From assembly GCF_000959725.1 (NCBI RefSeq), contig NZ_CP009323.1, positions 3,348,001 through 3,412,000 of the forward strand: a stretch of 64,000 nt of DNA. Reading direction: 5' to 3'. The first letter of the stretch is position 1; every line of letters begins with the position of its first letter. The notes under the pieces are model-generated. The model made no database searches, was not told the origin of the DNA, and saw only the letters and a program-made list of their open reading frames with translations. The DNA is from Burkholderia gladioli. GTDB taxonomy: Bacteria > Pseudomonadota > Gammaproteobacteria > Burkholderiales > Burkholderiaceae. This document shows positions 1-7,765 of this stretch, one piece after another. The translations under genes were made by a program, and so were the position numbers.

Positions 1-1
1 G

Positions 2-160
2 ATGACGCTAACCGGGAAGGAGTTTCCCAGGTCGGCCGATTTCATCGCGACGCCGGAGGCCGAGCGCGCCGCGCGGCTCGAGCGTGAGCTTGTCGATACC
101 GTTCGGCTTGTCGTGCCGGCGTTCCATGCAATGTGCGCGATGGGGAGGGCCGCCGCATGA
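2..160 (+). CDS. Small phage protein, start uncertain at window edge
   Basis: An open frame of 52 codons runs from an ATG at the second base of the window to a TGA that overlaps the next start codon (ATGA). The start of the product reads MTLTGKEFPRSADFIATP and it ends in GRAAA. It resembles no family I recognise. The tight overlap with the next gene and the matching strand support it as part of the phage operon. The true start may lie left of the window, so it could be partial. Confidence 0.45.
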   Translation: MTLTGKEFPRSADFIATPEAERAARLERELVDTVRLVVPAFHAMCAMGRAAA

Positions 161-369
161 TCGCCCGGTCTTTGAAGCCGCGCGTGCGACGGGTCACGAC
201 GTTCCGCATCGATGAGGGCGGCGCGATCGCGGCCGAGCCTGCATGGATGGTGCGCTTCATCGGTGCGAACATGCGTTTCGTGGATCCCTCGCTCGACGAA
301 GCACTTGCGATGGCGCTCGAGTGGTGCATTGCTACCGCCGTGCTCCCAGGGTCGGAGGCGTCTGCGTGA
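157..369 (+). CDS. Hypothetical phage protein, 70 aa
   Basis: The ATG at 157 overlaps the upstream stop by four bases and follows a GGGAGG ribosome-binding site at about 139-145. A longer in-frame ATG exists at 133 but would overlap the upstream gene further. The product begins MIARSLKPRVRRVTTF, is basic at its N-terminus and acidic further on. I do not recognise its family. It is one of five overlapping small genes ahead of the late genes, an arrangement typical of a lambdoid nin-like region. Confidence 0.55.
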   Translation: MIARSLKPRVRRVTTFRIDEGGAIAAEPAWMVRFIGANMRFVDPSLDEALAMALEWCIATAVLPGSEASA

Positions 370-659
370 GCCACCGTGCGAACAAGCGCGAGCGCGAGCA
401 CATGGGCCGCGTCGCGAAGATGGCTTGTATTTGCTGCACGCTGCTCGGCCGGACGCAGCTTTCAAAGACCGATGTGCACCACGTACGCGTCGGGCATGGC
501 GGCGCGCAGCGCGCCGGCGACTTCTGCACGGTGCCGCTGTGTCATGACGATTGCCACCAGGGGCGCAACGGTGTCCACGGCGACCAGCATTACCTTCACA
601 TCCTGAAGATGACGCAGATCGACCTTCTGAACGCCACGCTTGAGAGGCTGTACGGATGA
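366..659 (+). CDS. Ref-like HNH nuclease
   Basis: The 97-aa product resembles the nuclease core of the Ref (recombination enhancement function) family first known from phage P1, a RecA-dependent HNH-type endonuclease. Visible features are REHMGRVAKMACICC (a paired-cysteine motif), then DVHHVRVGHGGAQRAGD (the HH of the HNH fold) and PLCHDDCHQGRNGVHG (metal-binding C/H cluster). The GTG start at 366 overlaps the previous stop (GTGA) and has GGAGG seven bases upstream. The next gene overlaps its end by four bases. Such genes occur beside lambdoid antitermination regions, which agrees with the Q-like gene downstream. Family assignment is by motif pattern only. Confidence 0.68.
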   Translation: MSHRANKREREHMGRVAKMACICCTLLGRTQLSKTDVHHVRVGHGGAQRAGDFCTVPLCHDDCHQGRNGVHGDQHYLHILKMTQIDLLNATLERLYG

Positions 660-964
660 GACTGCTGGTTCACATGATCGTACCGCTTGGCGCCGCACGC
701 GGCTCGTCGTCTGAGATCTTCGAGAGCCGAGTCGTGCGGCTGCATGGACCCGTGCTCCAGGGCCGCGGCCGCACCGGGAAGTTCGAGCCCTACATCGTCG
801 TCGACGTTGAGCTTCCCGAGCGTTTGAGCGGTCTGGCGGCGCGCCGCCAGTTCAACCGGGATGGCACTTATCGAGTCGACGCATATTTGTCCGAGAACCG
901 AAAGTCGCTTGCTGGCTTCATTGCCAGCGGCGCGCTCGAGCTGTATGTGGGAGACGAGCCGTGA
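656..964 (+). CDS. Hypothetical phage protein, 102 aa
   Basis: The frame opens at an ATG overlapping the stop of the Ref-like gene (ATGA) and closes overlapping the GTG of the next gene. The product begins MRLLVHMIVPLGAARG, has mixed charge and no membrane segment. I do not recognise a family. Translational coupling on both sides is the main evidence that it is real. Confidence 0.6.
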   Translation: MRLLVHMIVPLGAARGSSSEIFESRVVRLHGPVLQGRGRTGKFEPYIVVDVELPERLSGLAARRQFNRDGTYRVDAYLSENRKSLAGFIASGALELYVGDEP

Positions 965-1194
965 CGGCGCACGCATACATCCTGCGAGAAGACGTGCCGT
1001 CGGCGGTTTCGCGGGCCGTCAGGTATTGCGAATCAATTGAAGAGCCCGTGTGGTCTTTCAGCGTCTGTCGGTTCACCGCGCGGCCGCACACCGATGACGA
1101 GCTCGAATTTGTCGTTCCGCGCGACTGGACCGCGCGCCGCGAGCTTTTCGAATGGTTCGAATACTTCGGTATTCCTTACCGAGTTTTGCCGTGA
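961..1194 (+). CDS. Hypothetical phage protein, 77 aa
   Basis: The GTG start overlaps the upstream stop (GTGA). The product, beginning MTAHAYILREDVPSAV, is acidic and rich in aromatic residues towards the end (ELFEWFEYFGIPYRVLP). No family is recognised. It belongs to the same tightly coupled early-late operon. Confidence 0.58.
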   Translation: MTAHAYILREDVPSAVSRAVRYCESIEEPVWSFSVCRFTARPHTDDELEFVVPRDWTARRELFEWFEYFGIPYRVLP

Positions 1195-1206
1195 TGGAGG
1201 AGAGGG

Positions 1207-1425
1207 ATGAAGGTCAATGCACTCGCCCGTAACCTGAGACCGCGCTTCAAATGGTCGGCGTTCAAACGCGACGGTGGGAAGCTGCAGCGGCGTCGGCGCT
1301 CGCCGTTTTATAGCCGTCGAATCGATCGGCTCAGCGCCGAGATCCATAGACAAATGCTCGCGATGGCTTGCGACGAAAAGGATTCACCACCAGCGGCCGT
1401 CGGCCGCGCAACCAGGAGTAGGACC
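1207..1425 (+). other. In-frame N-terminal extension of Gp49, or a lost small gene
   Basis: An ATG at 1207 follows a strong GGAGGAGAGG site, but its frame runs without a stop into the Gp49-like gene that starts at 1426. The 73 extra residues are very basic (for example KLQRRRRSPFYSRR) and do not belong to the Gp49 family. Either a 191-aa form is made as well, or the stop of a former small gene has been lost. Confidence 0.35.
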
Positions 1426-1782
1426 ATGAACGACAACGATATCGAACGCGAGATCAGGGCCAAGGGAAAGACGGCGGCGCGCGTGACACCGACGGACATC
1501 GAGGCGTCGATTGAGCACGAGGTCTATTTCACGGCGGCGGAGGGCGTAGCAGGTGAGTCCATCGGGAAGCCGTCTTGGATTTCTCCGCCTTCCTTGGCGC
1601 TGCTGACCTTCTGCGTGCTCGTTTTGCGCAACGGCTTCACCGTGACCGGCGAGTCGGCCTGCGCGAGTCCCGAAAACTTCGACGCTGAGATCGGCCGCAA
1701 GATCGCGCGGCAGAACGCCGTCGCAAAAATCTGGCGCCTCGAGGGCTATTTGCTCAAGCAACGTCTCTACGAGGGACGCTGA
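1426..1782 (+). CDS. Gp49 family phage protein
   Basis: The 118-aa product matches the Gp49 family of small phage proteins of unknown function. It opens MNDNDIEREIRAKGKTA, followed by RVTPTDIEASI, then NGFTVTGESACASPENFD and IGRKIARQNAVAKIWRLEGY, which is the usual family layout and length. The chosen ATG has an AGGAG site about eight bases upstream. A longer in-frame start at 1207 also has a strong site (described separately). Gp49 genes often sit between replication and late-regulation genes in Proteobacterial prophages, as here. Confidence 0.72.
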   Translation: MNDNDIEREIRAKGKTAARVTPTDIEASIEHEVYFTAAEGVAGESIGKPSWISPPSLALLTFCVLVLRNGFTVTGESACASPENFDAEIGRKIARQNAVAKIWRLEGYLLKQRLYEGR

Positions 1783-1891
1783 ACCGCCAGTTTGCGAAAT
1801 TTCGCAATTCGCTGTACGGCTCGCCTGAGCCACGCTACGCCGATGCGCACTCGGCCGCTTGCTCCTGCGATTCGGGCGTGATGCCACGGGG

Positions 1892-2314
1892 ATGGACATG
1901 GATTTGCATGAATTGGAGCCTCGGCTCGACAATTGGGGAGCGGTTCAGCGCTCCTCCGGATATTCCCCTGGAACGGCTGGATCGGCCGAGGGCATGCACC
2001 GATCGGGCTATCGCGTGTCGTGCGATGGCCCGATCGCGCGCGACCTGCAGGACGCCCGCAAGGTCAACGAGGCCTGGAAGCGGCTGATGCCGCTCGATAA
2101 GGATGTGCTCCTGTTGCACTACGTCTGGCGTGCCCATTCCTCGTTTATCTGCCGGCGCCTGAAGCTGAAGCAAGGCCGGCAACACGGCCATATCTGGGAT
2201 TTCGCGCTGTTTCATGCCCAGGAGGCGATTTGGCGGCGATTGGGGAAAACTAACGTACTTGTTGACGCTGAAAATTGCACCTATAATCCGCCCAGATTAC
2301 TGATTCCGGCATAG
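1892..2314 (+). CDS. Q-like late antiterminator (inferred)
   Basis: The 140-aa product begins MDMDLHELEPRLDNWG and has a C-terminal half rich in basic and aromatic residues (LPLDKDVLLLHYVW-type segment, then ICRRLKLKQG), a layout seen in phage antitermination proteins of the Q/DUF1133 kind. The sequence match alone is modest. Context is stronger: the gene is directly followed by a good sigma70 promoter (2259-2287), a hairpin and an intrinsic terminator (2365-2396), then the terminase and head genes, which is the classic Q-pR'-tR' order. A Q protein would load on RNA polymerase paused at the late promoter and allow read-through of terminators in the late operon. An in-frame ATG at 1898 is a possible alternative start. 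Confidence 0.55.
   Translation: MDMDLHELEPRLDNWGAVQRSSGYSPGTAGSAEGMHRSGYRVSCDGPIARDLQDARKVNEAWKRLMPLDKDVLLLHYVWRAHSSFICRRLKLKQGRQHGHIWDFALFHAQEAIWRRLGKTNVLVDAENCTYNPPRLLIPA
2259..2287 (+). promoter_or_regulatory. Probable phage late promoter (pR'-like)
   Basis: TTGTTG (2259-2264) and a perfect TATAAT (2282-2287) are separated by 17 bases. The promoter lies within the 3' end of the Q-like gene. Predicted transcription starts near 2294 and gives a leader of about 100 bases before the terminator at 2365-2396. Confidence 0.62.
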
Positions 2315-2321
2315 TCCGAGT

Positions 2322-2349
2322 GAATTGGCCCGCAGGCAGGGGCCAGTTC
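2322..2349 (+). other. Leader hairpin between late promoter and terminator
   Basis: GAATTGGCCC (2322-2331) can pair with GGGCCAGTTC (2340-2349) over ten pairs with one G-U. It lies in the short leader RNA of the predicted late transcript. Confidence 0.5.
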
Positions 2350-2364
2350 GCTCTCAGCCGACCG

Positions 2365-2396
2365 AAGCCCGCAGGCGCAAGCCTCGCGGGCTTTTT
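2365..2396 (+). terminator. Intrinsic terminator (tR'-like)
   Basis: AAGCCCGC (2365-2372) pairs with GCGGGCTT (2386-2393), extended inside by AGGC/GCCT with a GCAA loop, and is followed by a T5 tract. It lies between the late promoter and all the late genes, so it should block them unless antiterminated. Confidence 0.78.
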
Positions 2397-2419
2397 GCAT
2401 TTCCAACCTGGAGAACGTC

Positions 2420-3199
2420 ATGGACGAACCGAACCAAGCCCCCTCGGCCGAAATCACGCAGGCCGTGGCCGATTCCAACGCAGCGGCCGTCGCGTCGCTT
2501 TCCACCTCGATCAGCGGCCCCGAGGCCAATGCCGGCGCGGTTTCCGCTTCGGCGGACACCGTGCCGCTCAGCACCAGCGTGAGCTCGGCGCAGGAGGCGC
2601 CGGCGGTGTCGAGGGAGGTTGGATTGGCCGCACTGGAGCAAACCGGTGCGACCGATGCAGCATCGATCTCGACTTCTACGGCTGATTTTGCCACGCCGAG
2701 CTCGTCGACTGTCCCGCCTGCGGCGACGGCAGCGAATGCGACGGCGGATGCGACTGCATCCGCGACGAGCCAACCGAGCGACCCGGGCCATGGTGGTGAT
2801 GCGCCGGCGGTCCCACCGGTGGGCGAGCCGGTCGCGGTCGCGCCCTCGGCGATCTCGGGCGACGGCACCGTGAATACGTCGGGCTCGGGCACTGGCGCCC
2901 TTGCTCCGGATTCTTCCTTGCCGGCGACGGCGCCCTTTTCGACGGCTGCGGAGGATACTGGCTCGACGCGCTTCCCGTTGTTCCCGACAACGGTGGATCA
3001 GCTTTCCTCCCGTGCTGACGCGACGCTCGCGGATGCCGGAGGCATTCCGGCGGCGTCGCCGGCCGCCGTGCCGCCCGAAACGCTGCTTGCGCGGCTGCAT
3101 GCCGATCTCGAAGCGCTCGAGCGCAAGATCGAGCTCGGGATCCACGTGTTCGCCCATGAAGTCGCTGCGATCCGTGATCAGGTCAAGTCGCTGATCTGA
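2420..3199 (+). CDS. Ala/Ser/Thr-rich hypothetical phage protein
   Basis: A 259-aa product, first gene after the tR'-like terminator, preceded by CTGGAGAA at about nine bases. Residues 1 to about 200 are low-complexity (Ala, Ser, Thr, Pro, Val) and look disordered. The last 45 residues (ETLLARLHADLEALERKIEL onward) form a predicted amphipathic helix or coiled coil. No family is recognised. The position just ahead of terS suggests a packaging or assembly accessory, but nothing in the sequence proves that. Confidence 0.68.
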   Translation: MDEPNQAPSAEITQAVADSNAAAVASLSTSISGPEANAGAVSASADTVPLSTSVSSAQEAPAVSREVGLAALEQTGATDAASISTSTADFATPSSSTVPPAATAANATADATASATSQPSDPGHGGDAPAVPPVGEPVAVAPSAISGDGTVNTSGSGTGALAPDSSLPATAPFSTAAEDTGSTRFPLFPTTVDQLSSRADATLADAGGIPAASPAAVPPETLLARLHADLEALERKIELGIHVFAHEVAAIRDQVKSLI

Positions 3200-3206
3200 C
3201 TGCGCG

Positions 3207-3977
3207 ATGTCCAAGCAGCTCACGCCGAAGCAGCAGCGGTTCGTCGAGGAGTATTTGCTCGACCTGAACGGCTCGGCTGCTGCTCGCCGCGCGGGTTATA
3301 GCGAACGGACCGCCAACGAACAGGCGGTCCGTCTGTTAGCAAATGTTAGCGTTCAGTCAGCGATCGCCGCCGCCATGGCCGCGCGCAGCGAACGGACGAA
3401 GATCGACCAGGACCGGATCGTTCAGGAGCTCTGGAACGTAGTCACGGCCGATGCGAACGGCCTGATCGAGTTCCGGCGGACGTGCTGCCGTCACTGCTAC
3501 GGGATCGATCACGCCTATCAGTGGGTGAGCGAGCGCGAATTCGCTCTCGCGATGAGGAGCCATCAGCGTGCCCTCGCTCTCGCGAAGAAGGCGCGCACGC
3601 CGGTTGCCGCGCGCCCGTCCGCGCCCGATCCGTCTGGTGGTTTCGGTTTCGATCCTCGGCGATCGCCCGTGGCTGATTGCCCCGATTGCTTTGGCGAGGG
3701 AGTCGCCGACGTGTTCTTGAAGGACACGCGCGACCTTTCCCCCGAGCTGCGCAGCCTCTATGCCGGCGTGAAGCGCACCAAGGATGGGATCGAGGTGAAG
3801 ATGCACGACAAGCAGGGTTTCGCCCAGTTGCTCATGCGCCACCTCGGGATGCTGAAAGAGACGGTGGAGCACACGGGCAAGGATGGCGGCCCGATCCAGT
3901 ATCAGCGCATCACGCGTCGCATCGTCGACCCAGCCGCACCGGCCGCCGCCCCCGCGCCGAAGGAGCGCAAGTCATGA
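3207..3977 (+). CDS. terS: Terminase small subunit
   Basis: The 256-aa product opens with the Terminase_2 family signature (LTPKQQRFVEEYLLDLNGS, then AARRAGYSERTA), a helix-turn-helix that recognises phage DNA. In P22-like phages this subunit selects pac DNA and delivers it to the large subunit. Two CxxC pairs (C94/C97 and C158/C161) flank an inserted segment and could bind zinc, which is not part of the simplest family members. The C-terminus is Ala/Pro-rich. The stop overlaps the terL start (ATGA), so the two are probably translationally coupled. Confidence 0.85.
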   Translation: MSKQLTPKQQRFVEEYLLDLNGSAAARRAGYSERTANEQAVRLLANVSVQSAIAAAMAARSERTKIDQDRIVQELWNVVTADANGLIEFRRTCCRHCYGIDHAYQWVSEREFALAMRSHQRALALAKKARTPVAARPSAPDPSGGFGFDPRRSPVADCPDCFGEGVADVFLKDTRDLSPELRSLYAGVKRTKDGIEVKMHDKQGFAQLLMRHLGMLKETVEHTGKDGGPIQYQRITRRIVDPAAPAAAPAPKERKS

Positions 3978-5236
3978 GCGACCTGGTGATCGAGACGCCG
4001 CGCGCATTCGCGCCGCTGCTGGCGAACGAGATGCCGGACGGCCGGCCGGTGCGCTACAAGGGAGCGCACGGCGGCCGCGGCTCGGGCAAGTCGCACTTCT
4101 TCGGCGACCTCTGGCTCGAGGAGAACGTCAGCGACAAGTATGACTTCGTGTGCCTGCGCCAGACGCTGAAGTCGCTGGAGTTCTCGGTGAAGAAGCTGCT
4201 GGAATCGAAGATCGAGGTGTTCAACGCTGGCGATTACTTCGACGTGCAGGATCGCCGCATCCTGTCGCGCAACGGTGGCACGACGATTTTCGAGGGGATG
4301 CAGAACCACACGGCCGAGTCGATCAAGTCGCTGGAGGGGTTCGATCGAGCCTGGTTCGCCGAGGCGCAGAACGCGACCGCGAACAGCCTCAAGATCCTGC
4401 GCCCGACGATCCGCAAGGACCGCTCGCAGATCTGGTTCGATTGGAACCCGAACAAGGCCACCGACCCCGTCGACGATCTGATGCGCGGTGATCACCCCCC
4501 GCCCGATTCGATCGTCGTCGAGGCGAACTACATGGACAACCCGTGGCTGCCGGACGTGCTGCAGGTCGAAATGGAGTACGACAAACGGCGCGACCCCGAC
4601 AAGTATGCGCACGTGTGGCTCGGCAAGTACCAGCAGCGCAGCGAGGCGCGCGTCTTCAAGAACTGGGCGATCGAGGAGTTCGAGCGGCCGGCCGGCACGA
4701 TCCATCGCCTGGGTGCTGACTGGGGCTTCGCGAGTGATCCCTCGGTGCTGGTCCGCTGCGACATCGAAGGCAACCGCCTGTATGTCGACTATGAGGCATA
4801 CCAGGTCGGCTGCGAGATCGTGAACCTGCCCGAGCTGTTCATGGGCGTGCCGGATGCCGAGAACTGGCCGATCACGGCTGACTCGGCTCGACCGGAGACG
4901 ATCAGCCACATGCGCAACCACGGCTTCCCGAAGATCCGGGCGGCCATCAAGGGCGCGCGGTCGCTGGAAGAGGGCGTCGAGTTCCTGCAGTCGTTCGACA
5001 TCGTGGTGCATCCGCGCTGCATCCACGTGATCGATGAGCTGACGCTCTACAAGTACAAGGAGGACCCGCTCACGGGCCTCGTGCTGCCGATCCTCGAAGA
5101 CAAGCACAACCACGTCATCGACGCCCTGCGCTACGCATGCGAGGGCGCCCGCCGGGCCATGAAGGCCTCCAAGCCCAAAGCGAAACCTGTTGTGCGCCGT
5201 GTCGTGTCGACGGCGCATGGCTGGATGGGAAAGTGA
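3974..5236 (+). CDS. terL: Terminase large subunit (PBSX-type)
   Basis: The 420-aa product is the ATPase/nuclease motor that pumps DNA into proheads. A Walker A loop GGRGSGKS lies at residues 33-40. An FAEAQ segment in the ATPase domain fits the catalytic acidic cluster. The C-terminal RNase H-like nuclease domain starts around LGADWGFASDPS and closes with HNHVIDALRYA, each supplying metal-binding aspartates. Length and motif order fit Terminase_3/PBSX-type proteins. The start is the ATG overlapping the terS stop; the open frame extends upstream but only as a shadow of terS. Confidence 0.92.
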   Translation: MSDLVIETPRAFAPLLANEMPDGRPVRYKGAHGGRGSGKSHFFGDLWLEENVSDKYDFVCLRQTLKSLEFSVKKLLESKIEVFNAGDYFDVQDRRILSRNGGTTIFEGMQNHTAESIKSLEGFDRAWFAEAQNATANSLKILRPTIRKDRSQIWFDWNPNKATDPVDDLMRGDHPPPDSIVVEANYMDNPWLPDVLQVEMEYDKRRDPDKYAHVWLGKYQQRSEARVFKNWAIEEFERPAGTIHRLGADWGFASDPSVLVRCDIEGNRLYVDYEAYQVGCEIVNLPELFMGVPDAENWPITADSARPETISHMRNHGFPKIRAAIKGARSLEEGVEFLQSFDIVVHPRCIHVIDELTLYKYKEDPLTGLVLPILEDKHNHVIDALRYACEGARRAMKASKPKAKPVVRRVVSTAHGWMGK

Positions 5237-5237
5237 T

Positions 5238-7355
5238 ATGGCACGCAAGCCGAAAGAAGAATCGAATCCGCACGACAAGATCGTCGCCGAGGCGAAGGAG
5301 CGTTTCGCCCGGTGCGAGGAGTACGAGTCGGACTTCCGCAAGCTGTTCGTCGAGGACCTGCGCTTTGCGAACGGCGATTCCGACAACAACTGGCAGTGGC
5401 CGGATACGATCCTGAACGCACGTGGCGATCGCCCGGCTTTGACCGTCAACAAGGTCCGTCAACACAATCTCCAGATCGTCAACGACGCGAAGCAGAACAA
5501 GCCGAGCGTGAAGACGTTGCCCGTTGACGGGGAGGCCGATATCGAGATCGCGAAGATCCTCGACGGCATGGTCCGGCACATCGAATACAACTCGCACGCC
5601 GAGATCGTCTACGACACGGGCACCGAATTTCAGGTGCAAGGCGGCCTCGGGTATTGGCGCATCGTCTGCGAATACGCGCATGATGGCTCGTTCGACCAGG
5701 AGATCTTCCTACGGCGGGTGAAAGACCCGCTCACCATCTACCTCGATTGCGATATCGAATCGGCCGACGGCGCCGATGCGAAGTTCGGCTTCGTGTTCGA
5801 GGAGATGAGCAAGACCGAATTCGAGGCGAAATACCCGAGCGAAGAAGCGCGCAGCGTGGTGTTCGGAGACGACACTTCGACGCATGGCGGTTGGATCAGC
5901 AAGGACCGCATTCGGGTCTGCGAGTACTTCCGCAAGACCATGAAGACCACCGACATGCTCGTGAACCATCCGGAGCGCGGCCCGGTGCGCCTGTCGTCGA
6001 TCGAGGACCCCGAAGAGCGCGCGGTGATCGAGCGCGACAAGACCGTGCAGAAGCGCGAGATCAGCGAGCCCGAAATCACCTGGTATCTGATCGCTGGTGA
6101 CAAGGTCATCGACGAGCGCCCATGGGCGGGCCGCTACATTCCGATCGTGCGTGTCGTCGGCGAGGAAATGGTCATCAATGGCAAGGTCGAGCGCAAGGGC
6201 CATACGCGCTCAATGAAGGATGCCCAGCGCATGTACAACTACATGACCTCGGCGAACGTCGAGTTCATCGCGCTGCAGACCAAGACGCCCTACGTGGCGC
6301 CGGCCGAGGCCATCGAGGAGTATGAGGATGAATGGCAGCGTGCGAACGACGACAACCTGCCGTATCTGCCCTACAACAGCCTGCGCGAGGATGGCTCGCA
6401 GATCCCTCGCCCGCAGCGTGAGCAGCCGCCTGTCGGCGCCAGCGCATACCTGACCGGCATGCAGACCGCCCAGCAGGAATTGATGATGGCGAGCGGCCAG
6501 TATCAGGAGCAGTTTGGCCAGCCGTCGAACGCGCAGGCCGGTGTCGCGATCCAGGCGCGTCAGCGTCAGGGCGACCGCGCCACGTACCACTTCATCGACA
6601 ACGTTGCGCGCGCGATCCGCTACACCGGCCGCGTGCTGATCGACCTGATCCCGAAGATCTACGACACGGCGCGCGTGGTGCGCATCGTCGGCGAGGACGG
6701 CACCGAGACGTTCGCGAAGATCGATCCGAACCAGCAGCAGCCGCTCACGCAGCAGCCGCACCCGACGATCGCCGACGAGGTGCAACTGATCTTCAACCCG
6801 GGCATCGGCCGCTATGACGTGACGGTCGAGGTGGGCCCGAACTACGAGACGCGCCGTCAGGAGGCATTCAACGCGCTGACACAGATCATGGGCCAGGACC
6901 AGCAGTTGATGAAGGTGGCCGGAGATCTGCTGTTCAAGGCGGCCGACTTCCCGATGGCCGACGAGGTGGCCGAACGCCTGCACCGGACGATTCCGCCGCA
7001 GATCCTCGGCGAGGGGCCGTCGCCGCAAGAGCAGGACATGCAGCAGAAGATGGCGCAGATGGGGCAGATGATCGAGCACCTGACGACGCTGCTCCAGCAG
7101 GCTCGCCAGGGCCGCGAGCAGCAGGAGGTCGAGATCAAGGCTTACGACGCCGAGACGAAGCGCCTGCAGGCTCTCGGCCAGCCGCTCGATCCGCAGGTCG
7201 TCGCGCACGTCGCAACCCAGGTCGTCATGCAGATGATGCGGCAGGGCATGCCGGCCGGGGCTGACACGCCACCACCTGATCCCGCTGCCGCCCCGCAATC
7301 CCAACCGAACCCGCCGAGTGCGGGTTTTTTTACGCCCGCACCGCAAGGACAGTGA
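5238..7355 (+). CDS. P22-type portal protein
   Basis: The 705-aa product has the length of P22 gp1 (725 aa) and begins MARKPKEESNPHDKIVAEAK. It has the family features DNNWQWPD and RPALTVNKVRQHNLQIVND near the N-terminus, and a long helical Gln-rich barrel-like C-terminus. The portal forms the dodecameric ring at one capsid vertex through which DNA enters and leaves. The ATG at 5238 is two bases after the terL stop. The last codons (NPPSAGFFTPAP) also encode an intrinsic-terminator-like hairpin. Confidence 0.9.
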   Translation: MARKPKEESNPHDKIVAEAKERFARCEEYESDFRKLFVEDLRFANGDSDNNWQWPDTILNARGDRPALTVNKVRQHNLQIVNDAKQNKPSVKTLPVDGEADIEIAKILDGMVRHIEYNSHAEIVYDTGTEFQVQGGLGYWRIVCEYAHDGSFDQEIFLRRVKDPLTIYLDCDIESADGADAKFGFVFEEMSKTEFEAKYPSEEARSVVFGDDTSTHGGWISKDRIRVCEYFRKTMKTTDMLVNHPERGPVRLSSIEDPEERAVIERDKTVQKREISEPEITWYLIAGDKVIDERPWAGRYIPIVRVVGEEMVINGKVERKGHTRSMKDAQRMYNYMTSANVEFIALQTKTPYVAPAEAIEEYEDEWQRANDDNLPYLPYNSLREDGSQIPRPQREQPPVGASAYLTGMQTAQQELMMASGQYQEQFGQPSNAQAGVAIQARQRQGDRATYHFIDNVARAIRYTGRVLIDLIPKIYDTARVVRIVGEDGTETFAKIDPNQQQPLTQQPHPTIADEVQLIFNPGIGRYDVTVEVGPNYETRRQEAFNALTQIMGQDQQLMKVAGDLLFKAADFPMADEVAERLHRTIPPQILGEGPSPQEQDMQQKMAQMGQMIEHLTTLLQQARQGREQQEVEIKAYDAETKRLQALGQPLDPQVVAHVATQVVMQMMRQGMPAGADTPPPDPAAAPQSQPNPPSAGFFTPAPQGQ
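7308..7331 (+). terminator. Terminator-like hairpin inside portal gene end
   Basis: AACCCGC (7308-7314) pairs with GCGGGTT (7320-7326) around a five-base loop, followed by T7. It lies within the last codons of the portal gene, ahead of the scaffold and coat genes. Confidence 0.6.
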
Positions 7356-7356
7356 C

Positions 7357-7662
7357 ATGAGCTACCTCGGCATTCTCCAGGACCTTGGGTCCACGGCCCC
7401 GATCCAGGGCATCTACCGCATCACGCAGACGCTCGCGCCGGCCCAGGTCGCAGCGAACACGAGCGCCGAGCAGACATTCACGGTGCCCGGGCTGCAGGTC
7501 GGCGACTCGATCGACGTGAACAAGCCGTCGCACCAGGTTGGTTTGTCGATCGGCAATGTGCGCGTCTCCGCGGCGAACACGCTGGCGATCCAATACGTGA
7601 ACACGACGGCGAGCCCGATCACGCCGGCGGCCGAGCAATACATCATCGGCGGCCAGCGCTAA
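7357..7662 (+). CDS. Hypothetical phage virion-region protein, 101 aa
   Basis: It starts one base after the portal stop (TGACATG). The product (MSYLGILQDLGSTAPIQGIY onward) is uncharged, rich in Thr, Ala and Val, and looks like a small beta-rich protein. Position between portal and scaffold suggests a small head-associated protein. No family is recognised. A similarly beta-rich small protein is encoded at 13009-13350. Confidence 0.68.
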   Translation: MSYLGILQDLGSTAPIQGIYRITQTLAPAQVAANTSAEQTFTVPGLQVGDSIDVNKPSHQVGLSIGNVRVSAANTLAIQYVNTTASPITPAAEQYIIGGQR

Positions 7663-7765
7663 CGCCTGGCCGTCACGCTTCCCGCAGGCCCGCATCCGAG
7701 AGGAGAGGGCCTTTTGCATTCCGTACCGGCGCGGCATCACCGGGCAAACATTCTTGGATACGTCC

